Shown here: one piece after another, positions 7,592-16,829 of the stretch
Layout: every line of letters begins with the position of its first letter
Position numbering within the stretch: the stretch's first letter is position 1
Assembly (NCBI RefSeq): GCF_000422665.1
Contig: NZ_AUGM01000018.1
Span: 19,720 to 83,719, forward strand
Length of the DNA: 64,000 bases
Direction of reading: 5' to 3'
From: Ferrimonas senticii DSM 18821
GTDB lineage: Bacteria > Pseudomonadota > Gammaproteobacteria > Enterobacterales > Shewanellaceae
The notes under the pieces: generated by a model
Databases searched by the model: none
What the model saw: only the letters and a program-made list of their open reading frames with translations
Told to the model about the DNA's origin: nothing
Position numbers and translations under genes: made by a program

Positions 7592-10309
7592 GTGATAAAA
7601 CAATTTACAACGTCATTGACGCTGGTGATGTCGATGCTGGCGGCAGCAGCAATGGCGAAGCCGATAACGCCAGCGGTGATCATGGATTTCCAAAGCCTAA
7701 CGCAGCCAGTGCTGTCTGATAATGGCGCGACCCTAGCCTACGTGGCGGCGCCGGATCGTGGCGATAGCATCGGCAAATTACAACGGATTGGCGGCAATTT
7801 GTTCTCGATTGACGGCGGCAGTGCACCGATACTGAGTGCCGATGGTCAGTTTGCGCTGTTTGTTATTGAACCGCCGCTGTTGGCGCGTGAAAACGCCGAT
7901 GCCCAAGCGCGCAAAAAGCTGAAAGCCGACCGGGTGCTGATCGACAGTCAGAGTGGTCAGATGATCCGTTTTGAGCGGGTCAAACAGGCGTGGTTTAGTG
8001 CCGATGGCAAGCGGCTGCTGTTGCTGCATGAATTGGCCGAAAGCCAACAGCCTGATAGTAAAGAGGCTGAAGACAACGACAAAGCTAAGCTGGGTACCAG
8101 TTTGACGGTGCGTGATCTTGCTACGGGCAAAACCCGAATGGTCAGTCACGTGCGGCAAGTGGTGATGGCAAAAGACGCTAACGTTATCGCCTACAGCACC
8201 GCCACCGATAATGGTGCCAATGGCATCTATCTGCTCAATGGCGATCTCAGCTCTACCGAAGTGCATCGCCAAGCTGGACACATCAGTGGCGACATTACCC
8301 TTAGTGACGACGGCCAGTTGCTGGCTTTCAGTTGGGGCAACCGTGATGAGGCTAAGCGCCAACGGCAGCACCAAGTGGCCATTTTTGAAGTGGATGAAGA
8401 TCTGCGCTGGCTGGATGTCAATCACGCTGATTTTATTGTCAGTGGCTACAGTGAACTGACGTTTTCTGCCGACAACCAGCGTCTGTTTATCGGCCGTCAG
8501 GCGCGCCGTCCGAGAGTGGATAAGCCCGCCGAATTTGCTGACGCCCAAGCGCTGCAAGACATCACGCAGCTGCAAAACAAAGCCGATCTGGTGTTGTGGC
8601 ATGGTGACGATCCGCGGATTAAGACCCATGAGCAAAAGCAGTTTGAGGATGAGTTTAAGCGCCAGTTCCTTGGGGTTTGGAACCTCGACCAAGATGAATT
8701 TGTGCAGTTAGCGGATCCGCAACTCGAACAGGTGCTTGTCAGTGATAATGGCCGCTACCTGCTGGGATCTTCCGATCAACTCTATCGGCGCATGCAAAGC
8801 TGGGCCGGCAGTTACCGTGACTGGTATCTGGTTGATATGAACAACGGCCAACGCCGTTTGCTGATAACCCAAGCCAGTTGGAACGACAGCCCGACCTTGG
8901 CAACCGATGACAGTGCGGTGGCGTGGTACGTGCGTGGCGAACTGTTCTGGCACGACATTAAAGCCAACAGCACCAGCAAAGTGGGGCCGGGCTTCGCCAA
9001 TGAAGATCATGATTATCCGAGTCCAGCACCAAGCTACGGCTTTGGCCCGTGGTTGGCGGATGGCCAAGGGCTGATCGTTTACGACAAGTACGATTTGCAT
9101 CTGCTGCAACGGGATAAGCTTAAGCCGCTGACCGAAGGGCGTCAGCGTCAGGTCAGCTATCGAGTGGTTGAGCAAGATCCACAGCTAACACTGTACCCGT
9201 TAGCAAGTCCGCTGCTGCTGCACAGTACTAATCAGATCAGCCGCGATGAGGGACTGCATCTGCTTAATATCGCTACCGGAGCGGTAAACCCTTGGCGCCA
9301 GTATCAGGGTCGTATTCGCTTTGTTAGCAAAGCCAAAAACAGTGCTGCAGCGCTGTACAGCCAAGAGCGTTATGACCAATTCCCCGATCTCTATCTGGCC
9401 GAGGGTAACCGCGGCGATTTGACCCAGGTGACCTTCTTGGGCAAACAGTTGGATGATCTAGACTGGGGTAATGCCAAACCGGTGCAGTGGCGCAATGACC
9501 GCGGTCAAGATCTCACTGGGGTTGTGATTACCCCTGAAGGTTGGGATGGCACAACGCCGTTGCCGACGGTGGTCTATTTCTATCGATTGATGGGGCAGTA
9601 TCTGCATCGATTCCCGCAGATGGCGCTTAATCATCGACCGAACTTCCCTTGGTACAACTCGCAAGGTTTCGCCATCTTTATGCCAGATGTGAAGTTTGCC
9701 ATTGGTGAGCCGGGCGCCTCGACCAAATCGGCGTTGCTGTCTGGGGTGGAACGATTAGTCGAGTTGGGGATCACCGATCCCAACCGGGTTGGCCTAAATG
9801 GCCACTCCTGGGCCGGTTATCAGGGCGCGCAGTTGGTGACGCAGACCGATGCCTTTGCCGCGGTTGTCGCCGGAGCGCCGGTGTCAAACATGACTTCGGC
9901 TTATACCGGTATTCGCTTAAAAAGTGGCCTTGGGCGGCAATTTCAGTATGAAGCCGGGCAAAGCCGTATCGGCGTTAGTCTGTACCGGGCGCCGGAACTT
10001 TATCTGGAAAATAGCCCCGTGTTTAATGTCGACAAGATCAATACGCCGATGCTGATCATGTTCGGCGATCAAGACGATGCCGTGCCATGGCAACAAGGGA
10101 TAGAGCTGTACTTAGCGATGCGGCGGTTATCTAAGCCGGTGGTGATGCTGCAATACCAAGGGGAGCCGCATCATCTGAAGCAGTATCCCAACAAGGTCGA
10201 CTATGCGCTTAAGACCATGGCGTTCTACCAACATACCTTGCAAGGCAAACCGGCGCCGCAATGGTGGTTGAACGGCCAGCCATGGCGGCAACCGGATCTT
10301 AAGCAATAA
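7592..10309 (+). CDS. Secreted S9-family (prolyl oligopeptidase) serine peptidase
   Basis: The product is a 905-residue exported peptidase starting at a GTG after GGCCGAG. Residues 1-22 form a signal peptide ending AMA. A long beta-propeller-like N-terminal part is followed by an alpha/beta-hydrolase domain in the last 250 residues. The nucleophile Ser lies in GHSWAGY at about residue 737, Asp in GDQDDAVPW at about 827 and His in GEPHHLKQ at about 859, so the triad is complete. Family knowledge predicts cleavage of short peptides in the periplasm or outside the cell. It is monocistronic, with a terminator right after it, and divergent from the isocitrate dehydrogenase gene. The exact S9 subfamily is uncertain. 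Confidence 0.88.
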   Translation: MIKQFTTSLTLVMSMLAAAAMAKPITPAVIMDFQSLTQPVLSDNGATLAYVAAPDRGDSIGKLQRIGGNLFSIDGGSAPILSADGQFALFVIEPPLLARENADAQARKKLKADRVLIDSQSGQMIRFERVKQAWFSADGKRLLLLHELAESQQPDSKEAEDNDKAKLGTSLTVRDLATGKTRMVSHVRQVVMAKDANVIAYSTATDNGANGIYLLNGDLSSTEVHRQAGHISGDITLSDDGQLLAFSWGNRDEAKRQRQHQVAIFEVDEDLRWLDVNHADFIVSGYSELTFSADNQRLFIGRQARRPRVDKPAEFADAQALQDITQLQNKADLVLWHGDDPRIKTHEQKQFEDEFKRQFLGVWNLDQDEFVQLADPQLEQVLVSDNGRYLLGSSDQLYRRMQSWAGSYRDWYLVDMNNGQRRLLITQASWNDSPTLATDDSAVAWYVRGELFWHDIKANSTSKVGPGFANEDHDYPSPAPSYGFGPWLADGQGLIVYDKYDLHLLQRDKLKPLTEGRQRQVSYRVVEQDPQLTLYPLASPLLLHSTNQISRDEGLHLLNIATGAVNPWRQYQGRIRFVSKAKNSAAALYSQERYDQFPDLYLAEGNRGDLTQVTFLGKQLDDLDWGNAKPVQWRNDRGQDLTGVVITPEGWDGTTPLPTVVYFYRLMGQYLHRFPQMALNHRPNFPWYNSQGFAIFMPDVKFAIGEPGASTKSALLSGVERLVELGITDPNRVGLNGHSWAGYQGAQLVTQTDAFAAVVAGAPVSNMTSAYTGIRLKSGLGRQFQYEAGQSRIGVSLYRAPELYLENSPVFNVDKINTPMLIMFGDQDDAVPWQQGIELYLAMRRLSKPVVMLQYQGEPHHLKQYPNKVDYALKTMAFYQHTLQGKPAPQWWLNGQPWRQPDLKQ

Positions 10310-10324
10310 CCGTTAGCTATTTGT

Positions 10325-10354
10325 AAACGCCGGCTCATCTGAGCCGGCGTTTTA
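10325..10354 (+). terminator. Rho-independent terminator after S9 peptidase gene
   Basis: An 11-bp stem (AACGCCGGCTC / GAGCCGGCGTT) with loop ATCT is followed by a T-rich tail. Confidence 0.9.
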
Positions 10355-10434
10355 TTATCAAGGCTGACGTCATTCGAACGTCGCCACTTTTTAGCGATGA
10401 GTGACAACCAAAGTTCGAACCACTGTGCGGCCGC

Positions 10435-10836
10435 TTACAGCCGGGTGATGGCGAACTTGCCGGAAGCCGACTGACCCCACTCCACCAACTTGCCATTTTT
10501 AAACAGCAACGGCGTGGTCTCGTCGTGGCTGGTTAAACCATCGCTGCGACGATGCTGGGTTCGGTAGCGTAGCAGTAACCATTGATTGCCATCTTGGTCG
10601 GTATGCGCTTCGGTAAAGTCGGCACTACCCAGCTGGTCCATAATCTCGAGGTTACTTTTGCCATACTCCAAACGGCTGATAAGCTCCGCGTTTCGCTGTT
10701 GTCGCTGCTCCCAATCTTGCGGTTCGGCCACTTGATACTGCTGTTGCCAGAGACCATAAAGGGCGGTACTTGAGAGTAATATCGCCACTGACGACAGGCT
10801 TATCTGCAGCAGTTGGCTCAGTTTTATCTTGGTCAA
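10435..10836 (-). CDS. DUF3192 family protein
   Basis: The 133-residue product has one N-terminal hydrophobic segment (residues 10-28) and then the conserved DUF3192 core: R-x-x-N-x-x-x-I-S-x-L-x-x-G near residues 46-60, a D-x-x-G-x-A-D-F-T-E-A patch, a R-x-R-T-Q-x-x-x-S-D-G stretch and T-P-L-L-F-K-N-G-K-L-V-x-W-G near the end. Related proteins I know are mostly lipoproteins; this one shows no lipobox cysteine, so it is probably a membrane-anchored periplasmic protein. The function of the family is not known. It stands alone between two genes of the opposite strand. Confidence 0.8.
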   Translation of the reverse strand: MTKIKLSQLLQISLSSVAILLSSTALYGLWQQQYQVAEPQDWEQRQQRNAELISRLEYGKSNLEIMDQLGSADFTEAHTDQDGNQWLLLRYRTQHRRSDGLTSHDETTPLLFKNGKLVEWGQSASGKFAITRL

Positions 10837-11123
10837 AACGACAACCTTACAGCGATGGCAACTGACGTAAGTGTAGTGCGAGCTGGTAATGGTGTTGTTA
10901 AGCCGCCAGCAAGCATTGATATGGCCTACCTATGTTGTTGTAAATCAATCGATAATTAACTGATAGGGGTGATTCAAAGGGGATTGCGGTGAAGCCCGCA
11001 TTAATCACTGTTGGTTATCACAAACCATAGACAGCCATAGTGAAAAATTGTTAAAAGTCAGAGCCTAACCGCAATAGCAGCGGTAGTTGAAAAACAAAAA
11101 AACATTACAAGTGAAGTTAAACC

Positions 11124-12344
11124 ATGAACCAATTACAGTCAGTTGCAGCTAAGTTTGCCGAAGGCAGCCTAGTGAAACAGATCCTCGTTGGTCTTATCGC
11201 CGGTATTGCCCTAGCAGCATTGGCGCCAGAGGCCGCTAAATCGGTTGCCGTACTCGGCAACTTTTTCGTATCTGCATTAAAAGCGGTAGCACCGATCTTG
11301 GTGTTTATTTTGGTGGCGTCCTCCATCGCCAACAAAAATCCAGATCAAGCCACCAACATGCGTCCGATCATCGGTCTGTACTTGCTCGGTACTTTGGCCG
11401 CATCGGTCACTGCGGTAGTGATGAGCTTCATGTTCCCAACTACCTTGGCGCTGACTGCCGATGCCGCCTCGGCTAATCCGCCAGAGGGCATTGGTGAGGT
11501 TATCAACACCTTGCTGTTCAATGTCGTTGACAACCCAGTTAACGCGCTGATGACTGGTAACTTTATCGGTATCCTTGCGTGGGGTGTGGCACTGGGCTTA
11601 TCGCTGCATCGCGCCTCTGATGCCACTAAGCAGGTGTTTAAAGACGTTTCTGACGGCATCACCAGCATTGTTCGAGTCGTGATCCGCTTTGCGCCGTTCG
11701 GTATTTTTGGTTTGGTGGCAAACACCATCGCCACCACCGGCTTTGACGCTCTGTGGGGCTACAGCCACCTACTGGCGGTTCTGCTGGGGGCAATGGCTCT
11801 GATCGCCTTCGTACTGAACCCAGCGATCGTATTTTGGAAAACCAAACAAAACCCATACCCACTGGTGTTCCAATGTTTGCGTGAAAGCGGCGTGACCGCA
11901 TTCTTTACTCGCTCTTCTGCCGCTAACGTGCCGGTAAACATGGCGCTGTGTAAGAAACTGGGCCTGCATGAAGATACCTACTCGGTGTCAATTCCACTGG
12001 GCGCCACCATCAACATGGCGGGTGCGGCGATTACCATCACCGTGCTGACCTTGGCGGCGGTGCACACTCAAGGTGTGGAAGTGGATCTGGCTACCGCAGT
12101 ATTGCTGAGCGTGGTCGCGGCGGTTTCCGCTTGTGGTGCCTCTGGGGTAGCTGGCGGTTCACTGCTGCTGATCCCACTGGCTTGTTCGTTGTTTGGCATC
12201 AGCAATGACGTGGCGATGCAGGTAGTGGCGGTTGGCTTTATTATCGGCGTAATCCAAGATTCCGCTGAAACCGCGCTGAACAGCTCTACCGACGTGCTGT
12301 TCACCGCCGCCGCAGACATCGCAGCAAACAATCAAAAAGCGTAA
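11124..12344 (+). CDS. sstT: Sodium/serine-threonine symporter SstT
   Basis: This 406-residue inner-membrane protein belongs to the DAACS (glutamate:Na+ symporter) family and imports serine and threonine with Na+. Eight or more hydrophobic segments are visible. A reentrant-loop signature [14 protein letters not shown] lies near residue 260, and the Na+/substrate-binding segment [13 protein letters not shown] follows near residue 293. The late [19 protein letters not shown] stretch is also typical of SstT. Length and the N-terminal start match the family. It is transcribed alone, with a 287-base leader or promoter region in front in which I recognise no riboswitch, and a strong terminator behind. 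Confidence 0.93.
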   Translation: MNQLQSVAAKFAEGSLVKQILVGLIAGIALAALAPEAAKSVAVLGNFFVSALKAVAPILVFILVASSIANKNPDQATNMRPIIGLYLLGTLAASVTAVVMSFMFPTTLALTADAASANPPEGIGEVINTLLFNVVDNPVNALMTGNFIGILAWGVALGLSLHRASDATKQVFKDVSDGITSIVRVVIRFAPFGIFGLVANTIATTGFDALWGYSHLLAVLLGAMALIAFVLNPAIVFWKTKQNPYPLVFQCLRESGVTAFFTRSSAANVPVNMALCKKLGLHEDTYSVSIPLGATINMAGAAITITVLTLAAVHTQGVEVDLATAVLLSVVAAVSACGASGVAGGSLLLIPLACSLFGISNDVAMQVVAVGFIIGVIQDSAETALNSSTDVLFTAAADIAANNQKA

Positions 12345-12388
12345 TCTATCCAAATAAAAATAATAAGATACGTTTGATTTGATGCAGT

Positions 12389-12428
12389 AACGCCCCAAGC
12401 TAAGAACCCTTGGGGCGTTTTGTTTTTT
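12389..12428 (+). terminator. Rho-independent terminator after sstT
   Basis: An 11-bp stem (AACGCCCCAAG / CTTGGGGCGTT) with a 9-base loop is followed by TTTGTTTTTT. It lies just before the start of the acetyltransferase gene. Confidence 0.9.
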
Positions 12429-12436
12429 GGGCAGTC

Positions 12437-13000
12437 ATGAAAGTAACTATTGATAATCGGCTCACCTTGGCGCTGCTTGAACCTAGGTTTGCCAGCGAAT
12501 TTTGGCAACTGGTGCAGCAGCAGCGGGGCTATTTAAGCCAGTTTTTGGCGTGGCCAGAGAAAGCCTTTGATGTAAGTTTTTTTACTCAGTTTATCGAGGC
12601 TAAGCGACACGAGTACGCGATTGGTAAGTCGTTGACGATGGCGATTTTGCTTGAGGGTAAGGTGGTCGGTTGCGTTAGCTTTAATGAAATCAACAAGAGC
12701 CTCAGTAAAGCCAGCATAGGCTATTGGCTTAGTCGCGATGTACAAGGGCAGGGGATTGTCACCATGGCGGTGGCGAAGTTGATTGAGTTGGGGTTTAACC
12801 ACTGCAAACTGGCAAAAGTAGAGCTCGCCGCCGCCACTGACAACATCGCCAGCCAAGCGGTTGCAGGCCGTTTGGGGTTCACCCTAGAGGGCACCATTCG
12901 TCGCGCCGAAAACCTTAATGGTCGGATTGTTGACCATCGTTTTTATGGCTTGTTGAAGTCCGAATGGTTGCGTCAGCAAGGTGCTGATCAAGCCAATTAG
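12437..13000 (+). CDS. RimL-like GNAT acetyltransferase
   Basis: The 187-residue protein has the GNAT fold. IGYWLSRDVQGQGI near residues 93-107 is the acetyl-CoA-binding loop (Q/R-x-x-G-x-G/I), and NIASQAVAGRLGF with EGTIRR follows, as in enzymes that acetylate ribosomal protein L7/L12 or related N-termini. The ATG at 12437 is chosen because an in-frame TTG upstream lies inside the sstT terminator. The gene runs tail-to-tail into an MBL hydrolase gene, with the two stop codons overlapping by 4 bases. The substrate is not certain; a broad amino-group acetyltransferase is as likely as a true RimL. Confidence 0.82.
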   Translation: MKVTIDNRLTLALLEPRFASEFWQLVQQQRGYLSQFLAWPEKAFDVSFFTQFIEAKRHEYAIGKSLTMAILLEGKVVGCVSFNEINKSLSKASIGYWLSRDVQGQGIVTMAVAKLIELGFNHCKLAKVELAAATDNIASQAVAGRLGFTLEGTIRRAENLNGRIVDHRFYGLLKSEWLRQQGADQAN

Positions 13001-13809
13001 CTTAAGTCGGTTACCGCTAAGGCCGAACGCACTAAGTTGGTTTTACAAAAGTTGTAGCCGGTGACCAAGCCCACCATATCCTCTTTGCCAAGCAGTCGTT
13101 TGACAATTTGAGCCAGCGGCAGCCCTTGCTGTTGCAGCGATTGGGCGTGTTGACACAGTTGCCGCAGGTTATCGAGCTTCTCTGCTAAGGCGTTGTGGCC
13201 GTCGGTAACCGGGCCTCGGTGGGGGCAAAGTAGCGTGTCAAAATCCAGTGCCAGTACTTTGCGTAAACTGGCCATCAGTTCATCGAGGTTTTCATCGCTG
13301 CGAAAATAGCGGATGGTTTTTGACAGATACAGATCGCCAGAGAACAGGTAGCCTTGCTGCGGTAGGTAAAAGCAGGTGAGATCCCGCGCATGCCCTGGGG
13401 TATGCACCGGCATAATACGGCTACCGTTATCCAACACTAAATCATCGGCAAACGGCTGGGTCTCGACCGGCTTGGGCTTACCCCAAAATAACTGCTGTAG
13501 CAGCGGCGTCTTGTAGCCATTTCGCAGCTTATCGAGCGCCTGGGTTGGCGCGTACGGGATCAGCTGATACTTGGCGGCGATGGCGGCTCCGTTTGCCGCA
13601 TGATCTTCATGATGGTGAGTGATCAACAACTGCCGTGGCGGGCGCTCGGCAACAAATTGCTCGACCTCTGGCCATTGATTGCCTGGGCCGGTATCAAACA
13701 GGGTGTCGCCGATGCGGTAGACGATAAAGGTGGTGTTGATCCCTAAGTTAAAGCGGCCAACCCGAGCTCCTTCCACTAAGTCATGCTGATAGCGTTGTCG
13801 AACTGGCAT
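12997..13809 (-). CDS. MBL-fold metallo-hydrolase
   Basis: The 270-residue protein shows the metallo-beta-lactamase fold. The metal motif HHHEDH places ligands at His65, His67, Asp69 and His70; TPGHARD gives another His near residue 145 and SGDLYL supplies the bridging Asp. The N-terminal FDTGPG strand is typical. It resembles the glyoxalase-II-like and quinoprotein-like group, with a helical C-terminal region of about 60 residues. The start ATG at 13809 is preferred over a TTG 15 bases upstream. Substrate unknown; a cytosolic thioester or lactone hydrolase is a guess from fold membership. Confidence 0.83.
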   Translation of the reverse strand: MPVRQRYQHDLVEGARVGRFNLGINTTFIVYRIGDTLFDTGPGNQWPEVEQFVAERPPRQLLITHHHEDHAANGAAIAAKYQLIPYAPTQALDKLRNGYKTPLLQQLFWGKPKPVETQPFADDLVLDNGSRIMPVHTPGHARDLTCFYLPQQGYLFSGDLYLSKTIRYFRSDENLDELMASLRKVLALDFDTLLCPHRGPVTDGHNALAEKLDNLRQLCQHAQSLQQQGLPLAQIVKRLLGKEDMVGLVTGYNFCKTNLVRSALAVTDLS

Positions 13810-13915
13810 GGCACCACCTTGCAAGTAAACGATTAATTTAAACGTTTGTTTAACCTAGGGGGCGAGGCGGGGAAAAGCAACTGATGGGATCATTCCCATC
13901 TCGAACTGCGGCTCA

Positions 13916-14608
13916 CTACCAAGCCAATTCGCTGCCGTCATAATTAATGAATTTGCCGCTGTCGGCTAAGGTTAACTGCTCGATTACATGCGCCATACCG
14001 GCTACGGAGGTAGCGGCGTCGATGTGCGCTTGTGGCCCGCCCATGTCGGTTTGCACCCAGCCAGGGTGCAAGCTGACCACCGAAATACCTCGAGGACCTA
14101 GATCGCGGCTGAGGCTCATAGCGATGGCGTTGACCGCCGATTTGGAGGCACGATAGAAGTAAGCGCCGCCTTTTTGATTATCACTGATGCTGCCCATTTT
14201 CGAGGAGACAATGGCGACTTTGCTGTTGCGCTCGAGGTTGCCGATAAGGCTTTGCACCAGCAGCAGCGGAGCCAACACATTAACCTGCATCACTTCGCTA
14301 AACCCTTGTGGGGTGACTTGGCCAAAAGGGACGCCCTTGGGGCCATAGGTGCCGGCGTTATTGATCACTAGATCAAGCGCTCGGCCCTGCAAATAATCAC
14401 TAAGGCCGTTGAATTGCTCTGGCTCGGTGACGTCCAAGCCAACCAACTCCAACTGGCCCGGATGCCGCTCTGACAGTTGCTGTAACGACAACGCTTGCTC
14501 GGGGGCGCGGCAGCAGCCGATCACGGTATCGCCAGCGGCGAGGTAATGACGGACAAATTCCAAGCCGATGCCACGGTTGGCGCCGGTGATCAATACGGTG
14601 TTATTCAT
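13916..14608 (-). CDS. Short-chain dehydrogenase/reductase (SDR)
   Basis: The 230-residue cytosolic oxidoreductase has the classical SDR layout. TGANRGIG near residues 7-14 binds the cofactor, NNAG lies near residue 85, a Ser stands in the IVSSK stretch, and the catalytic Tyr and Lys are in YRASK near residues 153-157. HPGWVQTDMGG follows, as in the sniffer/CsgA-like carbonyl reductases. GAGGGAG precedes the ATG by 5 bases. It lies 26 bases upstream of xni on the same strand and may be co-transcribed with what follows. Substrate not predictable from sequence. Confidence 0.86.
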   Translation of the reverse strand: MNNTVLITGANRGIGLEFVRHYLAAGDTVIGCCRAPEQALSLQQLSERHPGQLELVGLDVTEPEQFNGLSDYLQGRALDLVINNAGTYGPKGVPFGQVTPQGFSEVMQVNVLAPLLLVQSLIGNLERNSKVAIVSSKMGSISDNQKGGAYFYRASKSAVNAIAMSLSRDLGPRGISVVSLHPGWVQTDMGGPQAHIDAATSVAGMAHVIEQLTLADSGKFINYDGSELAW

Positions 14609-14634
14609 GGCAACTCCCTCGCTATTTTCGCCGT

Positions 14635-15393
14635 TTAACTGCGGATCCGAAATTGGTTCAGATTGAGGTTTAGTGGAATATCACGGCGCAGTCGCACTAA
14701 TTGATAGCTAAGACGGGCTACCTCGTGGTGCTGCGTCAGTTTTTGTCCCAGCTTGCCCTCTGGCAATTGCTGGTAAATTGCTGCCAGATTGGGCTGTTCA
14801 CTAAGCAGTTGTTGCGCAGTCTTTTTTCCGATCCCAGGTACCCCTGGAATGCCATTGCCGCTGTCGCCAGCCAATGCCCAAAAGTCCAGCAGTTGCTGAC
14901 AAGGAACGCCGATTTTGTGCTCGATCAGCGCTGCATCAATCGCTTCGCCTTGAAAGTGATCCCACTGTTGGATCTGGGCGCTATGCAGTTGTCCAAAGCC
15001 TTTGTCGGTAGAGAGGATCAGCACTTGGCCCTGATGCTGGGCGATTTTATCGGCGATGGTAGCGATGATGTCATCGGCTTCGACATCGGCTTCTAAGACC
15101 GAATGAACCCCGTGCTTTTCCAGTGCTTCGCGCAAGCTTGGCAATTGCGCGGCGAGATCCGCTGGCATCGGCTTGCGGTGTGCCTTGTAGTCGGGATACA
15201 ACGCCTTGCGCCAACTGTGTTGATGGCCGCCATCCCAAACTAGGATGGCGTGGCTAGGCTGGTGGAAGTTTAGCGCTTTGGTTAGTGCTTGCTGACAACG
15301 TTCAAACAGCGCCTGACTGTCGTTTTCTGGCACGGCAGCGTGGATCCGGCGGATCAAATTTAAGGCGTCAATAAGCAGCAGTTTGATGGTCAT
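14635..15393 (-). CDS. xni: Flap endonuclease Xni (ExoIX)
   Basis: The 252-residue protein is the stand-alone 5'-nuclease-domain relative of DNA polymerase I that cuts flaps in DNA. It begins with the family's [12 protein letters not shown] strand. An acidic cluster EADVEADD lies near residues 100-107 and STDKGFGQL near 128. A helix-hairpin-helix [13 protein letters not shown] near residue 180 contacts DNA. As is known for Xni, it has fewer acidic ligands than full-length 5' exonucleases. Its ATG overlaps the ppnN stop codon by 4 bases (ATGA), so the two are translated from one message, and this pairing is conserved in Enterobacteria and Shewanella (ygdG-ygdH). Confidence 0.92.
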   Translation of the reverse strand: MTIKLLLIDALNLIRRIHAAVPENDSQALFERCQQALTKALNFHQPSHAILVWDGGHQHSWRKALYPDYKAHRKPMPADLAAQLPSLREALEKHGVHSVLEADVEADDIIATIADKIAQHQGQVLILSTDKGFGQLHSAQIQQWDHFQGEAIDAALIEHKIGVPCQQLLDFWALAGDSGNGIPGVPGIGKKTAQQLLSEQPNLAAIYQQLPEGKLGQKLTQHHEVARLSYQLVRLRRDIPLNLNLNQFRIRS

Positions 15394-16745
15394 CCAGTGT
15401 GGATCTCGTAGCAGGGGTGGTAGTCGCCTTGAAGTTTCATTCTTCCCTGGGCAACAAAGGCAGCCAGCAGCTTATCCATGCGGGTCATCATCGCTGGATC
15501 GCCACTTAACTGGAATCGGCCGTGGCGTTCTATCGCTTTGATGCCACTGGCTTTTACATTGCCGGCTACGATACCAGAAAAGGCTTTGCGAAGGTTACCG
15601 GCGAGCACCGCAGGGTTACTGCCCGGGGTGAGCGCCAGATTGGCCATCGCGTCGTGGCTGGGCTCAAACGGCAGTTGAAATTCAGGCTCGATGGTCAGTC
15701 CCCAATTAAAGGCGTAGGCATCGCCGGTCAGTTTGCGATGGGCGCGCACTTGCTCGGTGTGCTGTTTTAGATAGCGGGCGACGGCGACCGGATCATCAAT
15801 GATAATATGGTAGCGACTGCGGGCTTGTTGGCCTAAGGTCGCGCCAATAAACTCGTCTATCTCGGCAAAATAATCGGCGCTGCTGGCTGGCCCCGTCAGT
15901 ACCACTGGCATCGGTTCGGCGCGATTGTGCTCGTTGAGCAAGATCCCAAGCAGATACAACAACTCTTCGGCTGTGCCGACGCCACCGGGAAAGATCACTA
16001 TGCCGTGGGCGACGCGAACAAAGGCCTCTAAGCGCTTCTCAATATCGGGCAAGATCACCAGTTCATTGACGATCTGGTTTGGTGGCTCGGCGGCGATGAT
16101 TGATGGTTCGGTTAGGCCAAGGAAGCGACCATCTTTGAGCCGCTGCTTGGCATGGGCGATCGCCGCCCCCTTCATTGGCCCTTCCATAGCACCTGGACCG
16201 CAACCGGTGCAGATGTTGAGATCCCGCAGGCCTAACTCAAAACCGACTTCGCGGGTGTAATCGTATTCGATGTCGTTGATGCTGTGGCCGCCCCAACAGA
16301 CGATCATATTGGTTTTACGACTGGGGGTGATGGCTTTGGCGTGGCGCAGGATCTCAAACACCACATTGGTGATATGGCGGGCGTTAGAGAGGTTGATGTG
16401 CGCCAAATTTTGATAGCGGTCATTGATGTACAGCAGGTCCCGCAACACCGCAAACAGATGCTCTTGAATCGATCGCATCAGCTTGCCATCGACCAACGCT
16501 TCTTGCGGCGGGTAATCCAACTCTAAAAACACCCCGCGCTCTTGTTGGCGCAGGCGAATTTGAAAGTTCTGGTGCTGATTGAATAGGGCGCTGCTGTCGT
16601 CGCACTCAATGCCGGCGGCCAGCACCGCCAGTGAGCAGGAGCGAAACAGTTGATAGAGATCGGAACTGGCGCTGGCTTTTAACCGCTCCACTTCCAGTTG
16701 AGACAACTGATCTAAGCTGCCTTTCGGTCTGACGTGAATTTGCAT
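15390..16745 (-). CDS. ppnN: Pyrimidine/purine nucleotide 5'-monophosphate nucleosidase PpnN
   Basis: The 451-residue cytosolic enzyme belongs to the LOG-type nucleosidases and splits nucleoside monophosphates into base and ribose 5-phosphate. In E. coli it is tuned by (p)ppGpp. The central domain carries [16 protein letters not shown] near residue 183, which holds the conserved phosphate-binding glycines, and PGGVGTAEE near residue 260, the LOG signature. N-terminal and C-terminal flanking domains of the long PpnN type are present, and length matches E. coli PpnN (454). ATG 16745 is chosen over a GTG 12 bases upstream because the [12 protein letters not shown] start aligns with the known N-terminus. 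It is the first gene of the ppnN-xni pair. Confidence 0.93.
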   Translation of the reverse strand: MQIHVRPKGSLDQLSQLEVERLKASASSDLYQLFRSCSLAVLAAGIECDDSSALFNQHQNFQIRLRQQERGVFLELDYPPQEALVDGKLMRSIQEHLFAVLRDLLYINDRYQNLAHINLSNARHITNVVFEILRHAKAITPSRKTNMIVCWGGHSINDIEYDYTREVGFELGLRDLNICTGCGPGAMEGPMKGAAIAHAKQRLKDGRFLGLTEPSIIAAEPPNQIVNELVILPDIEKRLEAFVRVAHGIVIFPGGVGTAEELLYLLGILLNEHNRAEPMPVVLTGPASSADYFAEIDEFIGATLGQQARSRYHIIIDDPVAVARYLKQHTEQVRAHRKLTGDAYAFNWGLTIEPEFQLPFEPSHDAMANLALTPGSNPAVLAGNLRKAFSGIVAGNVKASGIKAIERHGRFQLSGDPAMMTRMDKLLAAFVAQGRMKLQGDYHPCYEIHTG

Positions 16746-16829
16746 GGGGCACTCCACTGCGGTCGGGCTTGAGTTAACTTTACGGCATTACAAGCGCTTA
16801 GGCAGAATTTTACGAGCTTAGGTTGCCCC

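Noticed and set aside
7778..8692. Minus-strand open frame of 304 codons inside the S9 peptidase gene
   Set aside because: Opposite to a well-supported gene, with no start signal or recognisable domain.
10837..11123. Leader of sstT considered as a riboswitch
   Set aside because: No known aptamer core is recognisable; only short unconserved-looking hairpins.
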